Below the pieces are notes generated by a model. That model ran no database searches and was not told where the DNA came from. It saw only the letters and a list, made by a program, of their open reading frames with translations. A DNA stretch of 64,000 bases from CBDCZI01 sp965224495 (GTDB lineage Bacteria; Bacteroidota; Bacteroidia; Cytophagales; JAAEPT01). Below, in pieces: positions 7,560 through 15,818 of this stretch (the stretch's first letter is position 1; each line of letters begins with the position of its first letter). The DNA lies in assembly GCA_965224495.1 (NCBI GenBank), contig CBDCZI010000029.1, forward strand, positions 323,774-387,773, in the 5' to 3' direction. Both the position numbers and the translations under genes were made by a program.

Positions 7560-9164
7560 ATGGCAGATTTTAGTTACCAAAAACCGTTTCCTCTTTCTAA
7601 AGACGAAACGAAATATAAATTGATTTCAAAGGAAGGTGTTTCTACCATTGAGGTAGATGGACGCAAATTATTGAAAATTGAGCCCGAAGCATTGGCTGTG
7701 TTGTCTGAGAAGGCGATGGAGGATGTCTCTTTTTTGTTGCGACCTGCACATTTAGAAAAGGTGGCTAAAATCTTAGATGACCCTGAAGCGACGGATAACG
7801 ATCGTTTTGTTGCCTATACCTTGTTGCAAAATGCGGTGACGGCTGTGGAGGGGGAGTTGCCTTCGTGCCAAGATACGGGGACGGCTATCGTGATGGGAAA
7901 AAAAGGAGAGGATGTGTTTACGGGGGCAAATGACCCTGAGTTTTTGTCGAAAGGGGTTTATAATGCTTTTGCGAAGAGGAATTTACGTTATTCTCAAATT
8001 GTGGCAATGAATATGTTTGACGAAGTGAATACGGGGTCAAATTTACCTGCACAAATCGACTTGTACGCCGAACAAGGAAACGAATACAAGTTTTTGTTTA
8101 TGGCAAAAGGTGGTGGTTCGGCAAACAAAACATTTTTATACCAAAAGACAAAGGCTTTATTGAACGAAGTGAGTTTGGCGGCTTTTGTTGCTGAGAAAAT
8201 AAAAGATTTGGGAACGTCTGCTTGTCCGCCTTATCACTTGGCTTTTGTGATTGGGGGAACGTCGGCAGAGGCAAATTTAAAATCTGTGAAGTTGGCTTCT
8301 GCTGGTTATTACGACAATTTACCAACGGAAGGAAACGCAGGAGGTCAGGCTTTTAGAGATTTGGAATGGGAGAAAAAAGTACAAGATATTTGTGAAAACA
8401 GTGAGATAGGTGCACAGTTTGGTGGGAAATATTTCACGCATGATGTAAAAGTTATCCGTTTGCCTCGTCACGCAGCGTCTTGCCCTGTTGGGTTAGGGGT
8501 GAGTTGCTCGGCAGATAGAAATATTAAAGGAAAGATTACAGAAGAGGGTATTTTTGTAGAGCAGTTGGAAGAAAATCCTGCGAGATTATTACCTGCAGAA
8601 GCACCGCATTTAGAAGAGGCAATTGATGTTGATTTGGATCAGCCAATGGATAAAGTATTGGCTATATTGTCTAAATACCCAATTAAGACCCGATTGAAAT
8701 TAAAAGGAACGCTGATTGTGGCTAGGGATTCGGCTCACGCAAGAATAAAAGAAATGCTAGACGCTGGGCAACCAATGCCTGAGTATTTTAAAAATCACCC
8801 AATTTATTATGCTGGACCAGCTAAAACACCAAAAGGAATGGCTTCAGGTTCGTTTGGACCAACTACTGCTGGGCGTATGGATCCTTATGTGGGTGAATTT
8901 CAAGCAAAGCGTGGTTCGATGATTATGTTGGCAAAAGGAAACCGTTCGGCTGGCGTACGAGAGTCTTGTAAGAAAAATGGTGGTTTTTATTTAGGTTCTA
9001 TCGGAGGTCCTGCGGCTATTTTAGCGAAAGAAAACATTAAATCTGTTGAGGTAGTCGATTTTCCTGAGTTAGGAATGGAGGCTGTTCGTAAGATAGAAAT
9101 AGTTGATTTCCCTGCTTTTATTATTTGTGATGACAAAGGAAATGATTTCTTTAAAGATATGTAA
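7560..9164 (+). CDS. Class I (iron-sulfur) fumarate hydratase
   Basis: The 534-residue protein interconverts fumarate and malate in the TCA cycle using an oxygen-sensitive [4Fe-4S] cluster. Class I features include SCQDTGTAIV (cluster cysteine, about residue 105), GGGSANKTFL, CPPYHLAFVIGGTSAE and the C-terminal beta domain with GPTTAGRMDPYV and GGPAAILA. Both alpha and beta parts are in one chain, as in FumA/FumB. An upstream in-frame GTG at 7521 overlaps the promoter element, so ATG 7560 (MADFSYQKPFPL) was chosen. A terminator follows at 9188. The gene is monocistronic. Confidence 0.95.
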   Translation: MADFSYQKPFPLSKDETKYKLISKEGVSTIEVDGRKLLKIEPEALAVLSEKAMEDVSFLLRPAHLEKVAKILDDPEATDNDRFVAYTLLQNAVTAVEGELPSCQDTGTAIVMGKKGEDVFTGANDPEFLSKGVYNAFAKRNLRYSQIVAMNMFDEVNTGSNLPAQIDLYAEQGNEYKFLFMAKGGGSANKTFLYQKTKALLNEVSLAAFVAEKIKDLGTSACPPYHLAFVIGGTSAEANLKSVKLASAGYYDNLPTEGNAGGQAFRDLEWEKKVQDICENSEIGAQFGGKYFTHDVKVIRLPRHAASCPVGLGVSCSADRNIKGKITEEGIFVEQLEENPARLLPAEAPHLEEAIDVDLDQPMDKVLAILSKYPIKTRLKLKGTLIVARDSAHARIKEMLDAGQPMPEYFKNHPIYYAGPAKTPKGMASGSFGPTTAGRMDPYVGEFQAKRGSMIMLAKGNRSAGVRESCKKNGGFYLGSIGGPAAILAKENIKSVEVVDFPELGMEAVRKIEIVDFPAFIICDDKGNDFFKDM

Positions 9165-9187
9165 TAATTAAGTTTTTACGGAATAGA

Positions 9188-9217
9188 TAAAGGAGCTGTG
9201 TTTGACACGGCTCCTTT
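9188..9217 (+). terminator. Terminator after fumarase
   Basis: AAAGGAGC...GCTCCTTT hairpin followed by TTGTTTT, 24 bases past the stop. Confidence 0.75.
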
Positions 9218-9259
9218 TGTTTTAAAGAGAGATACTTTCCTATAACTTAAATTAATGGC

Positions 9260-9267
9260 TATCTTTG
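9260..9267 (+). promoter_or_regulatory. -7 promoter element (TATCTTTG)
   Basis: Exact TAnnTTTG, 28 bases before the ATG of the porin-like gene. Confidence 0.55.
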
Positions 9268-9294
9268 TTGAATAATTCAAAATTAGCAAATAAA

Positions 9295-10466
9295 ATGTAT
9301 TTCAAGACTTCGATTTTCAATCAAAAGGCTGTTCTTTTTTTTATAGTGTTTTTTCAATTAGCAACGTTGTCTTTTGGGCAAGTAGAGGATGCTTTTGAGT
9401 TTGAAGCAGCTGTTACTGGAGATGTAGCAAGTAATATGGTTGGAGGAGTGAAACAAGGTGTTGTCTATCTTGGGAATATTGATCTGCAATTGACTTTTGA
9501 TACAGAAAAAGCCAAATTATGGAAGGGCGGGACGTTTTTTGCTTACGGACTAAATAACCACGGAAAACCTTTGTCGGGTTTGGTGGGCGATTTACAAGTA
9601 ACCAATAATATTGAGGCAGATGCAAACACACGTTTGTATGAACTTTGGTACCAGCAAAAGTTTGGTAAGTTTGCTGTTACGGTAGGACAACACGATTTGA
9701 ATTCAGAATTTGCAGTGAGCGAAACGGCTTTGGTTTTTCTTCAGAGTTCGTTTGGTTTTCAGCCCGATATTTCAACAAACCCACCTGTGTCACAGTTTCC
9801 TGTTGCTACGGTAGGTGTTTTTGCTAAATGGGAGGTGTCAGATAGATTTACCATTATTGGTGCTGTTTATGATGGCAACCCAGGAGATGAAGTGAGTAAC
9901 CCTAATTCGGTAAATGTGCAATTGAAACAAGAGGAGGGAGCAATGACAATTGCAGAGTTACAATATACTTACAAAAGAGATAGTGTTATTAAAGGAACGT
10001 ATAAATTAGGGCTTTGGAACCATACAGCAACAGCTGTTTCGTTGAGTGACCCAACAAAAGAATATAAAAATGACCAAGGTTTTTATTTTATCGCTGACCA
10101 ACTGTTGTTGGCAGAGGTTAATGATTTACAGCAAGGTTTGATGGCATTTGGTCAAGTCGGTTTTGCCCTAAAGATGCCAATACGATAGCGTCTTATATAG
10201 GAGGAGGAGTTCGTTACAAAGGTTTTTTTAAGAAAAGAGACGAAGATGAATTGGCTTTAGCGGTAGGGCACGTATTTCTTTCTGACGCGTATAAAACAGT
10301 AAATAACATAACAAAAGATGAAACAGTTATCGAATTGACATACAATATGAGGTTGAATAAGTATTTTTCTATACAACCTGATTTGCAATACGTGATTACA
10401 CCAAGTGGAAATGCTGCGATTGATGATGCTTTAATTGGTGCTGTACGAGTGAAATTGGAGTTTTAG
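9295..10466 (+). pseudogene. OprB-like carbohydrate porin, frameshifted near 10166
   Basis: The N-terminal part (9295-10188) has a signal peptide ending in LSFGQ and beta-barrel strands with motifs of the OprB carbohydrate-porin family (LYELWYQQKFGKFAVTVGQH, FGFQPDISTNPPVSQFP, ATVGVFAKWE). After FGQVGF the frame ends at a stop at 10186-10188. The next frame continues it smoothly (PKDANTIASYIGGGVRYKGF, then a strand to the terminal phenylalanine at 10466). Restoring one C in the CCC run near 10166 joins the two. A true mutation and a sequencing error cannot be told apart here. If intact, it would be a ~390-residue outer-membrane sugar channel. ATG 9295 was chosen because the earlier TTG lies inside the promoter. 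Confidence 0.7.
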
Positions 10467-10541
10467 TTCTCTTTTTTGGACTATTTTCAATTCCTACCCA
10501 ATTCATTGTAGCCAAATGTTTATTTTAGGCTAATAACTTGC

Positions 10542-10549
10542 TATTTTTG
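10542..10549 (+). promoter_or_regulatory. -7 promoter element for trpS (TATTTTTG)
   Basis: Exact TAnnTTTG, 16 bases before ATG 10565; it excludes the earlier in-frame TTG at 10538. Confidence 0.6.
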
Positions 10550-10564
10550 TTTAAAATAAGAACA

Positions 10565-11539
10565 ATGGCAAGAGTATTAACAGGTATCCAAAGTACAGGT
10601 ATTCCACATTTGGGGAATATATTAGGGGCTATGCGTCCAGCAATTGAGTTAGCAAACGAAGGTGCAAATGAGGCATTTATTTTTATTGCGGATTTACATT
10701 CTTTTACAGCGATAAAAGAAGGGCAAACTATTCGTGACAATACGTACGCTGCTGCTGCCGCGTGGTTGGCTTGTGGTTTAGATACAGATAAGAATGTCTT
10801 TTACCGTCAGTCAGACATTCCTGAAGTTTGTGAGTTGATGTGGTATTTGGGTTGTACTACACCTGTGCCTATGCTTGAAAATGCCCATTCTTTTAAAGAT
10901 AAAAGTGCCAAGTTAGAAAAAAATCAAATCAATATGGGGCTGTTTAATTACCCTGTTTTGATGGCAGCAGATATTTTGCTTTACCACGCAGATTTAGTAC
11001 CTGTTGGAAAAGACCAAAAGCAACATTTAGAAATTACAAGAGATTTGGCTCGTTCATTTAATCATAATTACGGAGAGATTTTTACGGTTCCAGAACCGAA
11101 AATAAACGAAGAGATGATGATAATACCAGGGACAGACGGTCAAAAAATGAGTAAGTCGTACGGTAATACTATAAATATTTTCTTGGCAGAGAAAAAATTG
11201 AAAAAAAACGTGATGGCTATTCAAACGGATAGTAAAGAGTTAGAAGAACCTAAAGACCCTGAAACTTGTAACGTGTTTAAATTGTATGAATTGATGGCTT
11301 CAAAGGAGCAAATTGATACGATGAGAGCTAATTATTTAGCAGGAGGTTTTGGTTATGGTCACGCTAAAAAAGAATTACTTGGGTTGTTAATCGATGAATT
11401 TTCGGAAGAAAGAAGAATTTACAACGAACTGATTGATGACCGTACATTGATTGATGCCGAATTGAAAAAAGGAGCTGAAAAAGCAAGAGCGGTAGCAAGA
11501 AAAACATTGGATACAATTAGAGAGAAAGTAGGGTATTAG
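10565..11539 (+). CDS. trpS: Tryptophan--tRNA ligase
   Basis: The 324-residue class I aminoacyl-tRNA synthetase charges tRNA-Trp. The HIGH-type signature appears as PHLGN (residues 14-18, in STGIPHLGNILGA) and the KMSKS loop as QKMSKSYGN at about residue 195. Further typical blocks are FIADLHSFTA, FNYPVLMAADILLY and VPVGKDQKQHLE. Length is normal (about 320-335). It is convergent with hflX, with a shared hairpin terminator between them. MARVLTGIQSTG is the family's usual N-terminus, which supports the start. Confidence 0.97.
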   Translation: MARVLTGIQSTGIPHLGNILGAMRPAIELANEGANEAFIFIADLHSFTAIKEGQTIRDNTYAAAAAWLACGLDTDKNVFYRQSDIPEVCELMWYLGCTTPVPMLENAHSFKDKSAKLEKNQINMGLFNYPVLMAADILLYHADLVPVGKDQKQHLEITRDLARSFNHNYGEIFTVPEPKINEEMMIIPGTDGQKMSKSYGNTINIFLAEKKLKKNVMAIQTDSKELEEPKDPETCNVFKLYELMASKEQIDTMRANYLAGGFGYGHAKKELLGLLIDEFSEERRIYNELIDDRTLIDAELKKGAEKARAVARKTLDTIREKVGY

Positions 11540-11614
11540 GTAGATCCGTTTAGTAATAGAAGAAGGAGATTTGATAAAATGGAAAACTTGTTACTTCTTG
11601 ATGATTATCCCACA

Positions 11615-11650
11615 AAAAAGCCTATGCTGAAATTTCAGCATAGGCTTTTT
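11615..11650. terminator. Bidirectional terminator between trpS and hflX
   Basis: Near-perfect palindrome AAGCCTATGCTGAA / TTCAGCATAGGCTT flanked by A and T runs on either side, placed between two convergent genes. Confidence 0.9.
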
Positions 11651-11666
11651 ATGTGTTTTTAAAACT

Positions 11667-12866
11667 TTACCCTTGGTACTCTTGTTGTAAGAAGTTAGGG
11701 AAAATAGTGTAATGTTTTTCGGCTACAAAACCATACAATTCTCGTTTGAGGTCCTCGTAGTTTTCTTTTGATTTAGCTGAAGTAAACACCACTTTTACAT
11801 TGTCTTTCGTATTTGCCTCGGCAATACTTTTCAAGTGTAAATCAAAATCTTCAAACTCTTCGTACTTATCGTAACGGTAAGTGTCAAGTTTGTTAAACAC
11901 CAATAAAGTTGGCATATCTTGTACGCCGATTTCTGCTAAAGTAGCATTTACAACTTCCAATTGGTCTTCGTACGCTTCGTGCGAAATATCGACTACGTGC
12001 ATCAAAATATCAGCCTCTCTTACTTCATCTAAAGTGGATTTGAAACACTCTATCAGTCCGTGAGGAAGTTTACGAATAAAACCTACTGTATCTGTTAATA
12101 AGAAAGGAATGTGACTTAATACCACTTTTCTTACCGTAGAATCTACCGTTGCAAATAATTTATTTTCTGCGAAGATATCAACTTTCGCCAACAAGTTCAT
12201 CAAAGTAGATTTACCGACATTGGTATAACCAACAATGGCAACTCTCGCCAATTGTCCACGGTTTTTACGTTGTGTTACGCCTTGTTTGTCGATTTGCTTC
12301 AAACGTACTTTTAGCCTTGATATAGTATCTCTAATCGCACGTTTATCAGTTTCTATCTCTTTTTCCCCCGAACCACCACGTGTGTTTGTTCCTCCTCTCT
12401 GACGCTCTAAGTGTGTCCAAAGATTTGTCAAACGAGGTAATAGATACTGTGAACGTGCCAATTCTACTTGTGTTTTTGCTTGTGCTGTTTTGGCTCTAAA
12501 CAAGAAAATATCTAAAATCAATAAACTTCTGTCATAGATTTTGACGTCTAACTCATTTTCGATATTTCGAACTTGAGAAGGTGTCAAGTCATCGTCAAAA
12601 ATCACACAGTCAATATCCTCTTCTTTAACAACGTCTTTGATTTCTTGCAATTTTCCTTTTCCGACAAACGTACGTTTGTCAGGTCGTTCCAACGATTGCG
12701 TAAATTTCGCTGTGGTTTCGATATTTATAGTACCTGCCAAAAACTCTAACTCAGCCAAATATTCTTTGGTTTTTTCTAAGTTTTGCTTTTGACTCACTAA
12801 AGCTACTAATATAGCTTTGTCTGCGATACTTGATTCGTCTGTATCGTACAATGTTCCCTTAGCCAT
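11667..12866 (-). CDS. hflX: GTPase HflX
   Basis: The 399-residue ribosome-associated GTPase is known in this family for splitting stalled or stressed ribosomes. It has the N-terminal HflX subdomain (FVGKGKLQEI, CVIFDDDLTPSQVRNIEN), the glycine-rich linker QRGGTNTRGGSGEKEIE, then the G domain: G1 GYTNVGKSTLMN, G3 DTVGFIRKLPHGL, G4 VFNKLD and G5 VFTSAKS. The start is MAKGTLYDTDES at 12866. The SirB2-like gene lies two bases upstream, so the two probably form one transcript ending at the 11615 terminator. Confidence 0.95.
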   Translation of the reverse strand: MAKGTLYDTDESSIADKAILVALVSQKQNLEKTKEYLAELEFLAGTINIETTAKFTQSLERPDKRTFVGKGKLQEIKDVVKEEDIDCVIFDDDLTPSQVRNIENELDVKIYDRSLLILDIFLFRAKTAQAKTQVELARSQYLLPRLTNLWTHLERQRGGTNTRGGSGEKEIETDKRAIRDTISRLKVRLKQIDKQGVTQRKNRGQLARVAIVGYTNVGKSTLMNLLAKVDIFAENKLFATVDSTVRKVVLSHIPFLLTDTVGFIRKLPHGLIECFKSTLDEVREADILMHVVDISHEAYEDQLEVVNATLAEIGVQDMPTLLVFNKLDTYRYDKYEEFEDFDLHLKSIAEANTKDNVKVVFTSAKSKENYEDLKRELYGFVAEKHYTIFPNFLQQEYQG

Positions 12867-12868
12867 AA

Positions 12869-13228
12869 CTATGCAAAGAAACCTTTAGAGATTCCCATGT
12901 AAAATACATAAATAAATAGGATTAACGCTCCACCTGCGAGTAAAGCACTTTTTCTTCTAAATCCAATAATTGCCAAAGGAATACCTAAAAGACCTAACAT
13001 TATTTTGGTGTGTAACCACGCTTCTGAGGTTGCTGAACTTTTCAAAAACAACATCACTCCACTAATCAAAATCAGTGTCCCTAAAATCATTTCTACTATT
13101 TTCGTTTTATCTCTTACTACTTGAAATGTTTTTTTGTTAACCAATAACAAAGCTACTTTGAAGGTAATTGATGCCAAAAAAAGGTAAATTATTCCTTTGT
13201 GCATCGCTAATAATTGTGCGTAATCCAT
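12869..13228 (-). CDS. SirB2-like four-helix membrane protein
   Basis: From ATG 13228 (MDYAQLLAMHKGIIYLF) the product has 119 residues and four hydrophobic segments, with a charged stretch KKTFQVVRDKTK between the first and second. It resembles the SirB2/YnfA-sized inner-membrane family often found in flavobacteria, whose molecular role is unknown. An upstream ATG at 13294 would add a hydrophilic 22-residue tail (MKIVVYSFSNTRK) not expected for the family. It lies directly upstream of hflX, likely cotranscribed. The family name is moderately sure; no function is assigned. Confidence 0.6.
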   Translation of the reverse strand: MDYAQLLAMHKGIIYLFLASITFKVALLLVNKKTFQVVRDKTKIVEMILGTLILISGVMLFLKSSATSEAWLHTKIMLGLLGIPLAIIGFRRKSALLAGGALILFIYVFYMGISKGFFA

Positions 13229-13375
13229 ACTGTTTATTTTATCTGTTTTGTGAAATTTCCTTGTATTACTAAATGAATAAACAACTATTTTCATTCATTT
13301 AGTAATAAAGAACAGTAAAGTTAAGTAGGCATTGGTAAATAATCACCATTTTTGGCAAGAGTATTTTAATTGTAT

Positions 13376-14479
13376 ATGTCTCAACAGCAAAAAAAAATAG
13401 TAATTTCAATAAACACTTCGTGGAATATTTTCAATTTTAGGTTAAATTTATTGAAGTATCTTCAAGCAAAAGGTTATAAAATCATAGCTATCGCTCCTCA
13501 AGATGCTTATTCTGAAAAGTTAATTGAAAATGGTATTATTTTCGAACCAATTACGATTGATAATAAAGGGAATAATCCATTGAAAGACCTGTTGTTAATT
13601 AAACGGTATTATTCGTTACTAAAAAAACATCGTCCCGATATTACTTTGTTTTACACCATAAAACCGAATATTTATGGGACGCTAGCATCGGGTTTATTGA
13701 AAATACCTGTAATTACAAATGTCTCAGGTTTGGGAACTACATTTATACGCACCAATTGGATTAGTAAAATAGCACAAATGCTCTATAAATTTTCTTTTCG
13801 TTTTGCTGATAAAGTCTTTTTTCAAAACAAAGATGACCGAGAATTATTCATTCAAAAACAATTAGTTTCTTCAAAAAAAGCGGGACTTTTACCTGGGTCG
13901 GGAGTTGATTTAACAAAATTTACCCCAACACCACTCCCTGAAAAGTTACATTTTTTATTTATTGGCAGGCTACTTTATGATAAAGGTATTATTGAGTTTT
14001 TAGACGCTTGCAAAATCATTAAACAACAATACGACGTTGAATTTTCTATTATAGGAAAAATTGAAGAAGAAGCTAATTTGGGTATTTCTTTAGAAAAACT
14101 AAACAGCTATAAAAATTACATAAACTACTTAGGAACAACGGATAACATAAGAAATGAAATTGAGAAAGCAAGTGTTATTGTTTTGCCCAGTTACCGAGAA
14201 GGAACACCAAGAACTTTGCTTGAAGGAGGAGCGATGGGACGACCTTTGTTAGCTACAAATGTTGCGGGGTGCAAAGATTTGGTCAAAGAAAACTACAATG
14301 GCTGGCTATGTGAAGCAAAGAGCACAAGCGATTTAACGAAAACATTAGAAAAGGCTATTTTAACAGATAGGGAAAAGCTTGTCGAATTTGGCTTAAATAG
14401 TCGTATATTCGTGGAAGAAAACTACAATGAACAGTTCGTTTTCGACCTTTATAACGAGGCTATAGATACCATTTTATGA
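13376..14479 (+). CDS. GT4-family glycosyltransferase
   Basis: The 367-residue cytoplasmic enzyme has a GT-B fold. The N-terminal half carries ISINTSWNIFNFRLNLL and PDITLFYTIKPNIYGTLAS; the C-terminal half has the GT4 signature LHFLFIGRLLYDKGIIEFL (about residue 190) and the EX7E motif in PSYREGTPRTLLEGGAMGRP. It resembles PglA/CapM-type transferases that add a sugar to an undecaprenyl-linked intermediate. It is the first gene of the polysaccharide operon and overlaps rfbC by ATGA. ATG 13376 was preferred to the TTG two codons upstream. The donor sugar cannot be read from sequence. Confidence 0.88.
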   Translation: MSQQQKKIVISINTSWNIFNFRLNLLKYLQAKGYKIIAIAPQDAYSEKLIENGIIFEPITIDNKGNNPLKDLLLIKRYYSLLKKHRPDITLFYTIKPNIYGTLASGLLKIPVITNVSGLGTTFIRTNWISKIAQMLYKFSFRFADKVFFQNKDDRELFIQKQLVSSKKAGLLPGSGVDLTKFTPTPLPEKLHFLFIGRLLYDKGIIEFLDACKIIKQQYDVEFSIIGKIEEEANLGISLEKLNSYKNYINYLGTTDNIRNEIEKASVIVLPSYREGTPRTLLEGGAMGRPLLATNVAGCKDLVKENYNGWLCEAKSTSDLTKTLEKAILTDREKLVEFGLNSRIFVEENYNEQFVFDLYNEAIDTIL

Positions 14480-15021
14480 TATATATAAAAACACCTATCG
14501 AAGGATTATTTGAAATTGAGCCACAAGTATTTGGTGACGAAAGAGGTTATTTTTTCGAATCATTCAAATCTGATGAGTTTAAAAAGATAGTTGCTGACGT
14601 CGATTTTGTTCAAGACAATCAGTCTTATTCAACAAAGGGTGTTTTAAGAGGCTTACATTTTCAAACAGGTGATTTTGTTCAAGGAAAATTAGTTCGAGTG
14701 ATAACAGGTAAAGTCTTAGATGTAGCTGTTGATTTAAGACCTGACTCACCGACTTTCGGAGAACATTATTCGGTGATTTTAGATAGCGAAAAACAAAATA
14801 TGTTTTATGTACCTGAAGGCTTTGCTCACGGTATTTATTTGTTAGAAGATTCTATATTTTCTTACAAATGCACCAACTATTACAACAAAGAAGCTGAAGG
14901 TAGTATTGTTTGGGATGATGCTGACCTAAATATTCAATGGGGAGCGACGAACCCAAGTCTTTCAGGAAAAGATGATACAGCACTAAGTTTTAAAGATTTT
15001 AAAATCTCAATTGGTAAATAA
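14476..15021 (+). CDS. rfbC: dTDP-4-dehydrorhamnose 3,5-epimerase
   Basis: The 181-residue cupin-fold enzyme of dTDP-L-rhamnose (or a related deoxysugar) synthesis. Visible blocks are GYFFESFKSDEF, DNQSYSTKGVLRGLHFQTG (catalytic His in RGLHFQ), GKVLDVAVDLRPDSPTFGEH and FYVPEGFAHGIYLLED. Length is normal. The start ATG overlaps the preceding stop, so it is translationally coupled to the GT4 gene. The partner genes rfbA, rfbB and rfbD are not in this window, so the sugar made is inferred only from family membership. Confidence 0.93.
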   Translation: MIYIKTPIEGLFEIEPQVFGDERGYFFESFKSDEFKKIVADVDFVQDNQSYSTKGVLRGLHFQTGDFVQGKLVRVITGKVLDVAVDLRPDSPTFGEHYSVILDSEKQNMFYVPEGFAHGIYLLEDSIFSYKCTNYYNKEAEGSIVWDDADLNIQWGATNPSLSGKDDTALSFKDFKISIGK

Positions 15022-15026
15022 GCTTT

Positions 15027-15818
15027 ATGAAATTCTATTCACTTTTAAAAATAGTATTTAGTTACTTTTTGGTACACTTACTTCTCTTTTCTTGCACGTC
15101 AAAAAAGGAGAATATAATGTTCCGTGTAGGTAAGAATTTCAAAAATGATACGGCTTATTTTTACAATAGTAAAGAAGAGAATTACAAACTAAAAGTTGAT
15201 GATTATATCAATGTAAAGCTCTACTCTAATGGAGGTGAAATTATTCTTGACCCCAACAATTGGCTTTCTTCAAGTATCAGTACCAGCGGTCAGGCACAAA
15301 GATTAGAAAAACCGAAATATTTAATAGAAACCAACGGAAATGTTCGTTTGCCTTTGATTGGAGGTATTCATTTAGCTGATTTGACTATCAAACAAGCAGA
15401 CAGTACACTTAGTAAAGCCTATTCGGAATTTTATGTAAAGCCTTTTGTGCTTATCACATTGAGCAACAGGAGAGTAACGGTTATCGGGCCTCAAGGCGGT
15501 AAAATCATTCCCTTAGAAAATGAAAACACCAATCTTATCGAGGTAATTGCCCTTTACGGAGGAATGGACAAAGAGTCGAAAGCTCATAATATACGTTTGA
15601 TACGGGGTGATTTGAATAACCCTCACGTGCAATTAATTGATTTAACAAGTATTGAGGGAATGAAAATGGCTCAGTTACAAGTCTTACCTAACGACATTGT
15701 GTATATCGAACAAGTCCGAAAGCCATTTTTCGAATCAGCGAGAGATTGGGGAGCTGTATTGGGAATTGTCACTACAGCAATTACATTAATCTTATTGATA
15801 AACTCTTTGAAAAAATGA
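15027..15818 (+). CDS. Wza-like polysaccharide export lipoprotein
   Basis: The 263-residue protein has a lipoprotein signal peptide with lipobox LLFSC (Cys about residue 23). A polysaccharide biosynthesis/export domain follows (KLKVDDYINVKLYS ... GNVRLPLIGGIHLADLTIKQA), then an SLBB-like domain (VTVIGPQGGKIIPLENENTN), and a C-terminal transmembrane helix (VLGIVTTAITLILLINSL). Such proteins form the outer-membrane and periplasmic channel for capsule or exopolysaccharide. Its stop overlaps the start of the Wzc-like kinase by ATGA, so the two are made together. The short C-terminal helix is the usual arrangement for Bacteroidota members. Confidence 0.88.
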   Translation: MKFYSLLKIVFSYFLVHLLLFSCTSKKENIMFRVGKNFKNDTAYFYNSKEENYKLKVDDYINVKLYSNGGEIILDPNNWLSSSISTSGQAQRLEKPKYLIETNGNVRLPLIGGIHLADLTIKQADSTLSKAYSEFYVKPFVLITLSNRRVTVIGPQGGKIIPLENENTNLIEVIALYGGMDKESKAHNIRLIRGDLNNPHVQLIDLTSIEGMKMAQLQVLPNDIVYIEQVRKPFFESARDWGAVLGIVTTAITLILLINSLKK

